Shown piece by piece: positions 9,780 through 18,847 of a stretch of 64,000 nucleotides of DNA. The notes below the pieces were generated by a model. It did not search any database. It was not told the origin of the DNA and worked only from the letters and a program-made list of their open reading frames with translations. The translations under genes were made by a program, and so were the position numbers. The first letter of the stretch is position 1. Every line of letters begins with the position of its first letter. The DNA comes from Jejuia sp040720935 (lineage in GTDB: Bacteria; Bacteroidota; Bacteroidia; Flavobacteriales; Flavobacteriaceae). The stretch spans positions 1 through 64,000 of the forward strand of contig NZ_JBFDAE010000012.1 in assembly GCF_040720935.1 (NCBI RefSeq). Reading direction: 5' to 3'.

Positions 9780-10075
9780 TGGAGATTAGGAAAATTGTAT
9801 TTCTGTTAACTTTGTTACATTTAATATAAGAAATTATTTTCGGAAGTAACGTTACTACCTCATTAATTCTTATAAAGTCCTTTAGGAACTCCAGAATTTG
9901 GTTTATATCTAAGGTCTCTAAGACTAAGTTGATTGTTAATTTAATGAGTGCTATCATATTAGTTATTTATTATTTGACGTAAAATTGCAGCGTGAGTCGA
10001 GAATTCGGCTAATGGTTCAATCCTTTAAAAGGTGTAAGTTCTATTCTGTTACAAATACGTGCGAGGACTCCTTTT
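9780..10075 (+). ncRNA. Candidate structured leader RNA of the reverse transcriptase
   Basis: The gap before the reverse transcriptase carries several hairpin-forming segments. These include the 12-bp perfect palindrome AGTAACGTTACT at 9845-9856, AGTCCTTTAGGAACT near 9876-9890 and GTCTCTAAGAC near 9914-9924. A long-range stem GAGTC (9994-9998) pairs with GACTC (10066-10070) and encloses the hairpin CCTTTAAAAGG. Defence reverse transcriptases such as DRT2 and DRT9 use a non-coding RNA encoded just upstream. The ends given here are a guess from where structure begins and where the coding region starts. Confidence 0.4.
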
Positions 10076-10088
10076 ACTTTTATTGTTT

Positions 10089-11600
10089 ATGAGAATACAT
10101 AAAGACTGGTATAAAGACAGAGGTTATCCGCATTTTACTAATAAGACACCTATGTCTATTAGGAAAAATATAGAGCGTTATATTACCAATAATAAAAAGG
10201 TAGCTCAACATTCTTTTTCCCCACTTATTTTTAAAGAAATAAAACAAAGACGCTATAAGCTATCTAAATTTAAAGGCATTCAAAGGCGTTCTCATAAAAA
10301 AACAAAAAAAGGCAGAATAGTTACAAATAAAAAAATAAGAGAAATACTATATGCAACACATATAGATGCTCATATATATTCTTATTACACCCAGCAAATA
10401 ATATCTCCTAAATACGAAGCTTACATACAAAAAAACGATATATTATCGGAGTCAATAACTGCTTATAGGCAAATTGAAACTAAAGACAAATTAAAATTTA
10501 AAAACAATGTTAATTTTGCAAAAGATGTTTTTGATGAAATTAATCGAAGAGAAAACTGTGTAGCACTTGTTTTAGATATTGAAAATTTCTTCCCTAGTTT
10601 AAATCATAGAAAATTAAAATTAGCGTGGGCAAAAGTGTTAGGCTATAAAACACTACCAAAAGATCACTTTAATCTTTTTAAAGCAACTACAAGATTTTCT
10701 TATGTAAAACTTAAAGATTTAAAAACTAAAAACGGTCATTTTGATGAAAAGGAATTATCTAAACACAGAAAACAAGGAAAACACACCCTTTTTGAAAGCA
10801 TAAAAGACCTTGTTAATTCTGATATTATTATTCATAAAAATCAAAAAAAAGATGATACCAAAAATTTAATGGGAATACCTCAAGGCTTACCCATTAGCGC
10901 CATATTAGCAAATATCTACATGTTAAATTTTGATGAAGCTGTTATAAATGAATTAACTACAAAACACAACATATTTTACAGAAGATATTCTGATGATATT
11001 GTGATGCTTTGTAAAGAAAATCAAATAAAGTTAGTTGAGGAATTTGTAAAAAAAGAAATGGCGAGCAACAAATTAATCGTTTCAATAGAGAAAACCGAAA
11101 AAACACTTTTCAAAATAAATGATGGAAGATTGCAATGCTATAAGATTAAAAAAAATGGAAAATTAAAAGAGAATATACCTCTAAATTATTTGGGCTTTGA
11201 ATTTTATGGTTATCAAACATTAATTAAGTCCAAAAACTTAGCTAAGTTTTATAGAGAGTTAAAACAAACTATAAAACGAAAACATAAAAGAGTTGAATCT
11301 GTTAAAGAAAAACATCTATTGGATGAAGCCCCTTTATTTAAAAGAAACATATATAGACTTTTTTCTTACAAAGGCGAGAAATCAAGAATATTACCCGCAA
11401 AAAGAACTTCTTTTATAGACGAAAAAGCAGAAACTAAATATTTTGAAAGAAAATTCAGAGGTAATTATCTAAGGTATGTATACAGAGCTGCTGATGAATT
11501 AAATGCACCCGAAATAAAAAGACAATTAAGAAATCATTGGAAAATACTTCAAAAAACCATGAAAAAATATGATTTCTCAAATGTTAAAAAAGACTATTAA
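10089..11600 (+). CDS. Reverse transcriptase of the unknown/defence-associated type
   Basis: A 503-residue RNA-directed DNA polymerase. It begins at the ATG at 10089 rather than the GTG at 10059, because the family motif DWYKDRGYPHF sits directly after this start. Motif A is LDIENFF (D163), motif B GIPQGLPIS at about 262, and the catalytic YSDD is at 300-303. LGFEF (motif E) follows. No maturase/HNH domain, integrase or retron effector is attached. The N-terminus and the domain-less architecture resemble the UG/DRT reverse transcriptases that act in phage defence. The exact class cannot be fixed by eye. Confidence 0.85.
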   Translation: MRIHKDWYKDRGYPHFTNKTPMSIRKNIERYITNNKKVAQHSFSPLIFKEIKQRRYKLSKFKGIQRRSHKKTKKGRIVTNKKIREILYATHIDAHIYSYYTQQIISPKYEAYIQKNDILSESITAYRQIETKDKLKFKNNVNFAKDVFDEINRRENCVALVLDIENFFPSLNHRKLKLAWAKVLGYKTLPKDHFNLFKATTRFSYVKLKDLKTKNGHFDEKELSKHRKQGKHTLFESIKDLVNSDIIIHKNQKKDDTKNLMGIPQGLPISAILANIYMLNFDEAVINELTTKHNIFYRRYSDDIVMLCKENQIKLVEEFVKKEMASNKLIVSIEKTEKTLFKINDGRLQCYKIKKNGKLKENIPLNYLGFEFYGYQTLIKSKNLAKFYRELKQTIKRKHKRVESVKEKHLLDEAPLFKRNIYRLFSYKGEKSRILPAKRTSFIDEKAETKYFERKFRGNYLRYVYRAADELNAPEIKRQLRNHWKILQKTMKKYDFSNVKKDY

Positions 11601-11655
11601 GGAATAAATACAAAACCTATAATTTACTACTTTTACAGTATTAGACTAAAATATT

Positions 11656-12975
11656 ATGAACGACAACCTTATACTTATAATTTCAATCCTAATATCAGCA
11701 GCAATTGGCGCATATCTAGGCATGCTTTTTACAAAACTAAAAAGTAAAAGCGAACAAAGCACACTTGAAGAACGCCAAAATCAAATGCAATTAACTATTG
11801 ATGAGTTAAAGCAAAATTCAACTAAAATTGAAACTGAACGTGAAGAAATTCGTAAAGAGAAAGAGTTTTTAAGTACAGAGTTAGCAAGAAGAAATTCAGA
11901 ATATGAAAATCTTCAAGAACAAAATTTAAAACGTGATGCTGAAATAGAACAACGCCAAGAACAACTCCGAAAAGATTTTGAGCTGTTAGCCACTAAAATT
12001 CTAGATGAAAAGTCTGAAAAATTTACACTTCAGAATAAAGAAAACATCAAAAACATTTTAAATCCGCTTCAAGAAAAAATTCAAGGATTTGAAAAAAAAG
12101 TTGAAGATACCCAAATGAGAAGTGTCAAAATGCATTCTGCTTTGGAAGAACAACTTAAAGGCTTAAAAGACCTCAACCAACAAATGACTAAAGAGGCTAC
12201 CAATTTAACCCGTGCCTTAAAAGGCGATAGTAAAATGCAAGGAAATTGGGGCGAATTGGTTTTAGAGCGCGTTCTTGAAAAATCTGGTTTAGAAAAAGAT
12301 AGAGAATATTTTGTGCAGCAAAATTTTACAAGAGTGGATGGTTCTCGCGTTCTGCCAGATGTGGTTTTACATTTACCTGATGGAAAAAAAATGATTATTG
12401 ATAGTAAGGTATCTTTAACCGATTATGAACGTTTGGTAAATGCAGATGAAGATGAAAGACCTCTATTTTTAAAAGCGCACGTTAATTCCATTCGAAAGCA
12501 CGTAGATCAACTTTCCGCAAAAAACTATCAAGATTTATATGATATTGAATCGCCCGATTTTGTACTCATGTTTATTCCCATAGAACCCGCTTTTGCCATT
12601 GTTGTTAATGAAGACAACTCTATTTACAACAAAGCCTTCGAAAAGAATATCGTTATTGTTACACCTTCTACCCTACTGGCAACACTTCGTACTATTGATA
12701 GCATGTGGAACAATGAAAAGCAACAACGTAACGCCATTGAAATTGCGCGACAAGCTGGTGCGCTTTACGATAAATTTGAAGGATTGGTAAGCGATTTAAC
12801 TGGTGTTGGCAAAAAGATTGATGCTGCAAAAAGCGATTATTCATCAGCAATGAACAAATTAGTTGATGGTAGAGGAAACCTCATCACTAGTGTTGAAAAG
12901 CTTAAGAAAATGGGAGCCAAAGCTAAAAAATCACTTCCTGAAGCTATAATTAAACGGGCTCAAGAAGATGAATAA
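11656..12975 (+). CDS. rmuC: DNA recombination protein RmuC
   Basis: A RmuC-family protein of 439 residues. One N-terminal membrane helix (residues 4-26) is followed by a long coiled coil to about residue 115 (many EERQNQ and EREEIRKEKE stretches). The RmuC nuclease-like domain covers about 170-420 (GNWGELVLERVLEKSGL, LPDVVLHLPDGKKMIIDSKVSL). The family limits DNA inversions at short repeats. It is transcribed in the same direction as the reverse transcriptase, 55 nt downstream, but is a core gene. Confidence 0.92.
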   Translation: MNDNLILIISILISAAIGAYLGMLFTKLKSKSEQSTLEERQNQMQLTIDELKQNSTKIETEREEIRKEKEFLSTELARRNSEYENLQEQNLKRDAEIEQRQEQLRKDFELLATKILDEKSEKFTLQNKENIKNILNPLQEKIQGFEKKVEDTQMRSVKMHSALEEQLKGLKDLNQQMTKEATNLTRALKGDSKMQGNWGELVLERVLEKSGLEKDREYFVQQNFTRVDGSRVLPDVVLHLPDGKKMIIDSKVSLTDYERLVNADEDERPLFLKAHVNSIRKHVDQLSAKNYQDLYDIESPDFVLMFIPIEPAFAIVVNEDNSIYNKAFEKNIVIVTPSTLLATLRTIDSMWNNEKQQRNAIEIARQAGALYDKFEGLVSDLTGVGKKIDAAKSDYSSAMNKLVDGRGNLITSVEKLKKMGAKAKKSLPEAIIKRAQEDE

Positions 12976-12997
12976 GTCACTATATCGCATTTAAACG

Positions 12998-13120
12998 TGA
13001 TATATTTGTTTATCACACAAAAACATGATATATTTAACATTCCTTAATTAAGGAATATTTTAATTTATGCTGTTAATATGGAATATTTTAATTTATGCCA
13101 TTAAAACGGAATGTTAAAAC
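12998..13120 (+). promoter_or_regulatory. Phased repeat array upstream of the SatD-like gene, possible operator
   Basis: Five related AT-rich boxes lie at 12998 and 13026 (TGATATATTT), 13052 and 13080 (GGAATATTTTAATTTATGC) and 13108 (GGAATGTTAAAAC). The spacings are 28, 26, 28 and 28 bp. The third box is also the right half of the 18-bp perfect palindrome ATTCCTTAATTAAGGAAT at 13039-13056. The array ends just before the chosen start of the next gene, which encodes a DNA-binding protein. Autoregulation through these boxes is an inference. Confidence 0.55.
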
Positions 13121-13127
13121 AACAAGT

Positions 13128-13742
13128 ATGACTAGCGTTATTACAGGCGACATTATTAAATCTAGAGTTCGGGAAAACCCCGAGGTCTGGATAAATGCGT
13201 TGAAAAATGCATTAACCACTTTTGAACCCAATAACTCCTATTGGGAGATATATCGTGGCGATAGTTTTCAAATAGAACTAAAGGACATCTCTAAAAGCTT
13301 TATAGCTGCGGTTTATATAAAAGCTTGCGTTAAAATGATAAAAGGCCTGGATGTAAGACTTGCTATTGGCATTGGAAACAAAACATATCAAGGTAAAAAA
13401 GTGAGCGAATCTAACGGCGAAGCTTTTGTGTATTCAGGAGAAACCCTAGAATCTTTAAAAAAAGAGAAACAAAATTTAAGGATTAAAACTTCTGATAATA
13501 AGATAGATAAAGAGTTAAACCTCTATTTTAAACTCGCTTTGAGCACCATGGATAATTGGACTGTTAATTCTGCTGAAATTATGAAGTTAAGTATCGAAAA
13601 CCCTGATGCATTACAACACGAACTAGCAGAAAAAATCGGCACGAAACAAGATGCTATTAGTAAACGACAAAAACGTGCCGGTTTAGAACATATTTTAGAA
13701 CTAGACGCCATGTACCGACAAAAAATAGCAACGCTATCATGA
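13128..13742 (+). CDS. SatD-like protein with C-terminal helix-turn-helix
   Basis: A 204-residue SatD-family protein. The start at 13128 is preferred over 13095 because the family begins with MTSVITGDIIKSR and the earlier ATG lies inside an upstream repeat. The middle carries YRGDSFQIEL and RLAIGIG. The C-terminal 60 residues look like a winged or simple HTH (ELAEKIGTKQDAISKRQKRAG). The stop overlaps the start of the DUF3307 gene, a pairing common in Bacteroidota. Its role is regulatory or unknown. Confidence 0.75.
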   Translation: MTSVITGDIIKSRVRENPEVWINALKNALTTFEPNNSYWEIYRGDSFQIELKDISKSFIAAVYIKACVKMIKGLDVRLAIGIGNKTYQGKKVSESNGEAFVYSGETLESLKKEKQNLRIKTSDNKIDKELNLYFKLALSTMDNWTVNSAEIMKLSIENPDALQHELAEKIGTKQDAISKRQKRAGLEHILELDAMYRQKIATLS

Positions 13743-14443
13743 TTTTAATTAAACTATTATTAGCACACCTCATCGGAGATTTTTTTCTTCAACCTCAAAA
13801 ATGGGTCAAAGAAAAAGAAGAAAAAAAACTAAAATCACCAAAACTCTATGTTCATGTTTTAATCCATATTGCTATAACTGCGCTGTTGCTCTGGAACATC
13901 AAACTTTGGCCAATTATCTTAATCATCGGTGTTTCCCACTTTATAATTGATGCCTTAAAACTTTTGGTTCAGAAGAAAAAAACAAAACGTTTATTCTTTT
14001 TTATCGATCAGTTATTGCATGTGCTGGTTATTGTTGTTTGCTATTTTATCTTTTCAAAACAAGTATCTATTACACAAATTAGCTTCTCTGAAAACACTCT
14101 TATATTAATCACTTGTTTTCTGTTTTTAACAATTCCGGTATCTATAATTATGAAAACCATTTTTTTAAAGTGGAATATTTCAGAACTTACTAAAAATAAC
14201 CAATCACTTAAGGATGCTGGGAAATATATTGGTATTTTAGAGCGTATTTTAGTGTTTATTTTCATCATAGCAGACCATTGGGAAGCTGTTGGTTTTTTAA
14301 TTACTGCCAAATCTGTTTTTAGGTTCGGCGATTTAAAGGAGTCCAAAACCAGGCAACTTACAGAGTACATTTTAATAGGCACTTTAATCAGTTTTGGAAT
14401 TGCAATAATTACGGGTATCATCTTTACCACAATAACCTCATAA
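13739..14443 (+). CDS. DUF3307 family membrane protein
   Basis: An integral inner-membrane protein of 234 residues with about six hydrophobic segments. The N-terminal signature LLLAHLIGDFFLQPQKWV is typical of DUF3307. HFIIDALKLLVQ follows near residue 65. The start overlaps the SatD-like stop by ATGA, so the two are translationally coupled. Function is unknown; conserved pairing with SatD-like proteins suggests a shared role. Confidence 0.85.
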   Translation: MILIKLLLAHLIGDFFLQPQKWVKEKEEKKLKSPKLYVHVLIHIAITALLLWNIKLWPIILIIGVSHFIIDALKLLVQKKKTKRLFFFIDQLLHVLVIVVCYFIFSKQVSITQISFSENTLILITCFLFLTIPVSIIMKTIFLKWNISELTKNNQSLKDAGKYIGILERILVFIFIIADHWEAVGFLITAKSVFRFGDLKESKTRQLTEYILIGTLISFGIAIITGIIFTTITS

Positions 14444-14446
14444 GTC

Positions 14447-14986
14447 ATGTTTAAACACGCCAAAGTATCTCAAGTAACAATTACAGAACTAATGCTGCCT
14501 TCGCACTCTAACTTTAGTGGCAAGATTCACGGTGGGCATATTTTAAACCTCATGGATCAGATTGCATTTGCCTGCGCTTCCAAACATTCTAGAAATTATT
14601 GCGTAACGGCTTCTGTAAATCGTGTTGACTTTTTAAACCCTATTGAAGTTGGCGAATTGGTTACCCTAAAAGCATCGGTAAATTATACGGGCAGAACGTC
14701 TATGGTCATTGGTTTAAGGGTAGAATCTGAAAACATTCAAACGGGAAAAGTAAAGCATTGTAATTCTTCATATTTTACAATGGTCGCAAAGGATGAAAAT
14801 GGAAAAAATGCCGCTGTTCCTGGTTTAATTTTAGATACAGAACAAAGCGTAAGGCGTTTTGCAAGAAGTATTGCCAGACAAGAGCAAGCTAAAAAACGCT
14901 CTAATAATTTCAAATCTTCAGAATTTAAAATTGAAGAACATATTGAGTTTATTAAAACCCAAAATGCCAAGGTAGAGTTGCACTAA
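14447..14986 (+). CDS. Acyl-CoA thioesterase, hotdog fold (YciA/BACH type)
   Basis: A single hotdog domain over residues 5-125. It has the characteristic GKIHGGHILNLMDQIAF helix and the strand VNRVDFLNPIEVGE. The enzyme hydrolyses acyl-CoA to free acid and CoA in the cytosol. A 50-residue charged C-terminal tail follows. It starts 3 nt after DUF3307 and is likely in the same transcript. Its last 4 nt overlap the convergent TonB receptor gene. Confidence 0.88.
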   Translation: MFKHAKVSQVTITELMLPSHSNFSGKIHGGHILNLMDQIAFACASKHSRNYCVTASVNRVDFLNPIEVGELVTLKASVNYTGRTSMVIGLRVESENIQTGKVKHCNSSYFTMVAKDENGKNAAVPGLILDTEQSVRRFARSIARQEQAKKRSNNFKSSEFKIEEHIEFIKTQNAKVELH

Positions 14987-17274
14987 AAATAGACTCTAAG
15001 AAGAACGTTTGGAGTCATCCCTAGTGAAGTCTGTAGCGTTTCGTTAACACTCCCATCTCCTAGCCTAAAAAAATTATTGATCTGGTTTTTCCTATCAAAA
15101 ACATTCCATATTGAAGCACCAATATTTACTCTAGAACTGTTTCCTATCTGAAAATCATATAAGGCAGAAATATCAACTTTAAAATAACTTTTTAAGCGAT
15201 TACCATTACTTGCACCAAAATTAATTTCATCATTCAGAATTTCACTCCCAGCAATTGGCAAGGTTGTTGGCTTACCAGAAAACCAATTACACCCAGTTGA
15301 AATTTGCAAGTTTTTAAAATTATAAATTGTTCCCAAAGTAACGGCGTGGGTTATATCATAATTACTGCTAAATTCAATTTCAGGTAAGGATTTAAATGTA
15401 TAGTCATTATTTAAATATGCGTAACTAAGCCATGTATTAAATTTCCTTAATTGCTTTCTCAAAATAAAGTCTATACCACTTGCTTTATAACTTCCACTCG
15501 TTTTTACAAACTCATATTGGTTTTGAAATCCTTGACTTTGAGTTGTAATTCCATTTACATTTTTAACATAAATATCCGCCCCTATTTGCCAGCCCCTTCT
15601 GTTGTAATTTATACCCAATGAAATTTGTTTACTCGTAATTATTGGAATATCCCTATTGTTTGAAAGTTGCCATCTTCGTTTTTCAACACCCAAAAAATCA
15701 TTTTGAAAATTGATAATCTGAGATGTATTTTGATGTTTCACTTCGCCCAAAACTTCTAAGCTGAAATTATTAAGAAATTTATGCGTAAAACTTAAGCGAG
15801 GTTCCAAAATTTGTTTTTTAAACTTGTTGATATGGTTAAATCTTATTCCTGCTGACAGACTTGTTTTTGCATTAGAAGACAGGTAATTAATTTGTGAAAA
15901 AAGTCCATGGGTTATTAACACCTCAGATACCAAGGATTTAAAAATGGGCGTGTCAACATCATCTAAATTGGATACCTTAGTTTCCACTACATGATAGCCG
16001 CTCAGTAAATTAAACTGGTCGTTAATTTTATAATTCGTTTTCAGCTTAAAACTGGTCTCTGAAACTTTGTTCTCTTGCAAAAACCGTTGTGAGTCCAAGA
16101 TATTTGCATTGGTCGCTTTTAGGCTATAATCCGTCTCATAAAGTTCTAGTGATGATTTCCATGAATTATTCCAAGTTCTCGTAAAATAAACTGCACCGGC
16201 AATACTGTTTTGATTTATACTGCTTCTTCGTGATTCCTCTAAAGTGTTTTCATTGAATATCAATTCATTAGAAACATTTATAAAATTTATCCTTAGTTCG
16301 TCTCTATCATTTAGCCTATAAAGCCATCGGAAGGAAGCATCATAAAAATCGAATTTTTTGTCTGAATTCATAATAGAACCCATACTGTTTTCAACTTCTG
16401 TATCTTCTGATATTTTATCGAAAAAGTTACTGTAAGCTGGGGTTTGTACAAAATCGCTAATAGACTTTCGCAACGCCACCTGAATTGATGACTTTCGGTT
16501 TATAGGCACATCAACAAAACCATTTGCGTCAATAAAATTAATTCCAACATTGCCCTTAAATTTTGGGTTTACTTTTTTACTGGTTTCCATTGAAATAGTT
16601 CCAGAAACACCATCGGTAAAAGAGACATCAGATCCGTTTTTAATTAATGAAACACTTTGGGTAATTTGTGGGTTGTACATCGAAATCAATCCGAAAAAGT
16701 GTCCAGATTGATACATTTTAATGCCATCCCAAAGGATAAGATTCTGGTCATGACTACCGCCTCTTATATTGATGTTTGAAACATTTTCATTGATACTCTG
16801 TATCCCGGGAAACGCCTTTATAGATTGTAAAACATCTGCCTCTATAAGCCCTGGTAACATTCTAAATTTTGAAAAGTCTATTTTAAAAGAACCATTATTC
16901 AATTTTCTGATGCCCCTTATAATATAACTCGGCACTATGATCTCTGGAAGTGCTTGCAATGCTTCTTCTGAAGGTAATGCGCCAGCTTCACTAATTATTA
17001 TAAAACTATCATTTATGGGTGAAAACTCTAAACCAGTTTGTTCATGCAGATACCCTAGCACTTCGGCAAATGTAAGCTTTTTTAAAGGTGGAATAATTTT
17101 ATAGTCTTTTATGGTATCCTCTGCATAGTTAAATTGATAGCCATACTGGGTTTGGATACTTTCTAAAACAGAAATCAGAGGCAGTATATTTTTACCTTCT
17201 TGTGCTTTTGAAACAAAAGAAAAACTAAAAAATATTACTAAAAGTGCAAAAAACTGGTTAGTTGGTCTTGTCAT
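14983..17274 (-). CDS. TonB-dependent receptor with N-terminal STN signalling domain
   Basis: An outer-membrane FecA-type transducer of 763 residues. A signal peptide ends near residue 25. A secretin/TonB N-terminal (STN) domain occupies about 30-95 (SVLESIQTQYGYQFNYAED, VLGYLHEQTGLEF). A plug with SIKAFPGIQSI and NINIRGG follows, then a barrel ending in Phe. The STN domain contacts the FecR-like protein encoded upstream, whose reading frame it overlaps by 17 nt. Ligand uptake is thereby coupled to the ECF sigma factor. The ligand is unknown. Confidence 0.9.
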   Translation of the reverse strand: MTRPTNQFFALLVIFFSFSFVSKAQEGKNILPLISVLESIQTQYGYQFNYAEDTIKDYKIIPPLKKLTFAEVLGYLHEQTGLEFSPINDSFIIISEAGALPSEEALQALPEIIVPSYIIRGIRKLNNGSFKIDFSKFRMLPGLIEADVLQSIKAFPGIQSINENVSNINIRGGSHDQNLILWDGIKMYQSGHFFGLISMYNPQITQSVSLIKNGSDVSFTDGVSGTISMETSKKVNPKFKGNVGINFIDANGFVDVPINRKSSIQVALRKSISDFVQTPAYSNFFDKISEDTEVENSMGSIMNSDKKFDFYDASFRWLYRLNDRDELRINFINVSNELIFNENTLEESRRSSINQNSIAGAVYFTRTWNNSWKSSLELYETDYSLKATNANILDSQRFLQENKVSETSFKLKTNYKINDQFNLLSGYHVVETKVSNLDDVDTPIFKSLVSEVLITHGLFSQINYLSSNAKTSLSAGIRFNHINKFKKQILEPRLSFTHKFLNNFSLEVLGEVKHQNTSQIINFQNDFLGVEKRRWQLSNNRDIPIITSKQISLGINYNRRGWQIGADIYVKNVNGITTQSQGFQNQYEFVKTSGSYKASGIDFILRKQLRKFNTWLSYAYLNNDYTFKSLPEIEFSSNYDITHAVTLGTIYNFKNLQISTGCNWFSGKPTTLPIAGSEILNDEINFGASNGNRLKSYFKVDISALYDFQIGNSSRVNIGASIWNVFDRKNQINNFFRLGDGSVNETLQTSLGMTPNVLLRVYF

Positions 17275-18166
17275 GGATTACAACGTCTTTCAACGTACTC
17301 ATTTCATAACCTAATCCCATAGGTTTAGTTATAGAAATAAGTGCTTCATCTATATTGTTGTGTTTAAATCCACCCGAAAACTTTCTTGTTATATCACTGT
17401 TTTTCAATGTGATTTCAACATTGTATTGTCGCTCTAGCTCTTGAATCACCAAATGATATGGAACGTTTTTAAAAGTACTGATCTCGTTTACCCAAGTTGG
17501 TGCTTCCAAAGTGGTTTTCTCTTCTTGTAAAGTACCATTTATTATCTGGAATGTATCGCCTGCGTAAAGTGTTTTTTCATTTTCATCAGAGTTCACTTTA
17601 ACCATGCCTTCAAAACATTTTACTTCAAAATAGTTTTTGCGCTGCTTTACATTAAACTGAGTTCCCAATACAGCTACGCTACCATCATCGGTGATGACTT
17701 CAAACTTACTTCCTTTTTCTACAATAAAGTAAGCTTCACCCTTAAGTTTTACAAATCTTTTATCATTCCAGTCACGCTTATCATATTCAATATTCGACCC
17801 TGCATTCAATACAACTTTTGAATGGTCCGGAAGTTCAATTTTTGTTTTTTCGCTTGCTAAGGTTTCAAAAGTTACAGAACCATCATTAAACGCATAATAA
17901 TAAACTCCAAAACCAATTAGTAAAACAGCTGCAATACGCAATAAGGGAGTCATCCAATTAGATTTGGTTGACTTTCCTTCTGATTCTATTTTAGTGTTTA
18001 AATTATCAAAATCATCAATCTTAGAAAAATCAGAAGCCTTAAAATATTCAGCTGTATCAACAATTTTTTTATTCAATTTATAGTCATCAAGATTTTCAAA
18101 AGCCTCTTTCTCCGCTTCTGTCAACTCATTATTCAGCCATTTCTTTACCAAAGATTCTCTATCCAT
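17258..18166 (-). CDS. FecR-family anti-sigma regulator
   Basis: An inner-membrane regulator of 302 residues. An N-terminal cytoplasmic part (MDRESLVKKWLNNELTEAE) would bind the sigma factor. One membrane helix lies near residues 76-92 (LLRIAAVLLIGFGVYYYAF). The periplasmic FecR domain follows (LPDHSKVVLNAGSNIEYD; LKGEAYFIVEKGSKFEVIT; VLGTQFNVK). A C-terminal STN-like segment ends the protein. It sits between the sigma gene and the receptor gene, the usual order for flavobacterial cell-surface signalling. Confidence 0.92.
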   Translation of the reverse strand: MDRESLVKKWLNNELTEAEKEAFENLDDYKLNKKIVDTAEYFKASDFSKIDDFDNLNTKIESEGKSTKSNWMTPLLRIAAVLLIGFGVYYYAFNDGSVTFETLASEKTKIELPDHSKVVLNAGSNIEYDKRDWNDKRFVKLKGEAYFIVEKGSKFEVITDDGSVAVLGTQFNVKQRKNYFEVKCFEGMVKVNSDENEKTLYAGDTFQIINGTLQEEKTTLEAPTWVNEISTFKNVPYHLVIQELERQYNVEITLKNSDITRKFSGGFKHNNIDEALISITKPMGLGYEMSTLKDVVIHDKTN

Positions 18167-18212
18167 TGTTTGTAGCTTTATAATAAAACAACTTACACAT
18201 TAAAAATCCTGA

Positions 18213-18737
18213 TTATTTTATATTAAAATTCTCTAAAGTTTCTTTCATCTTGCTAAAAGCACTATAAATTCTATACTCAACAACCTTTTTGGTAACGCCC
18301 AATTGGTCTGCTATTTCACTATGCGACTTCCTTTCAACTTTATTTAACAAAAAAGCCACACGCTGTTCTTGGGATAAATTGGACAATGCGTTTTTATATT
18401 TTTCCAGAAATTCGCTGTGCTCCATAATAAACTCAGGATGTTCGTTTGTGTGATTTTTTTGGGGATTATTTTGATAGTTTAAAACTACTTTTTGATGTTT
18501 TATATCATTAAGTGCCATATTGTTAGCAACAGTAAACAAAAAAGATTTTGCCTTATCCGCGGTCACCCTTTTACAATTGTGCCAAAGCTTGATAAAAGCA
18601 TCCTGTACCTTATCGTTTGGGTTTACGCGCGTACCATACTTATAGTATAAAAAATCATGTAGATCTTTTGAATACATATTATAAACACGCTCAAAAACTT
18701 GCTTTTCGCAAATAGTATGGTTAAGTTTTTTTGGCAA
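18213..18737 (-). CDS. ECF RNA polymerase sigma factor (FecI-like)
   Basis: An ECF sigma-70 factor of 174 residues. Region 2 lies at about 15-85 (FLYYKYGTRVNPNDKVQDAF, then KAKSFLFTVANNMALNDIK). Region 4 lies at 115-165 (LSQEQRVAFLLNKVERKSHSEIADQLGV). It should transcribe the adjacent FecR and STN receptor genes when the receptor is engaged. It diverges from the acidic lipoprotein gene, leaving a 110-nt shared control region. Confidence 0.92.
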   Translation of the reverse strand: MPKKLNHTICEKQVFERVYNMYSKDLHDFLYYKYGTRVNPNDKVQDAFIKLWHNCKRVTADKAKSFLFTVANNMALNDIKHQKVVLNYQNNPQKNHTNEHPEFIMEHSEFLEKYKNALSNLSQEQRVAFLLNKVERKSHSEIADQLGVTKKVVEYRIYSAFSKMKETLENFNIK

Positions 18738-18847
18738 CAGCTAGAATAATTTTTCTAAAGGTAAATAAATATTTTAATTATTATTCAGGAGTTTTTAAAA
18801 GTCGATTGTTATATAATAAAGTAGAAAAACCTTTCCTTTTCATAAGA

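Noticed and set aside
9745..9957. 70-codon minus-strand frame before the reverse transcriptase as an ordinary gene
   Set aside because: No start signal or family likeness. It is kept only as part of the leader observation.
10014..10031. GGTTCAATCC as a tRNA T-arm
   Set aside because: No matching acceptor, D or anticodon arms can be drawn around it.
18731..18847. Longer start for the acidic lipoprotein
   Set aside because: It would overlap the divergent sigma gene start and bury the lipoprotein signal; the ATG at 18848 fits better.
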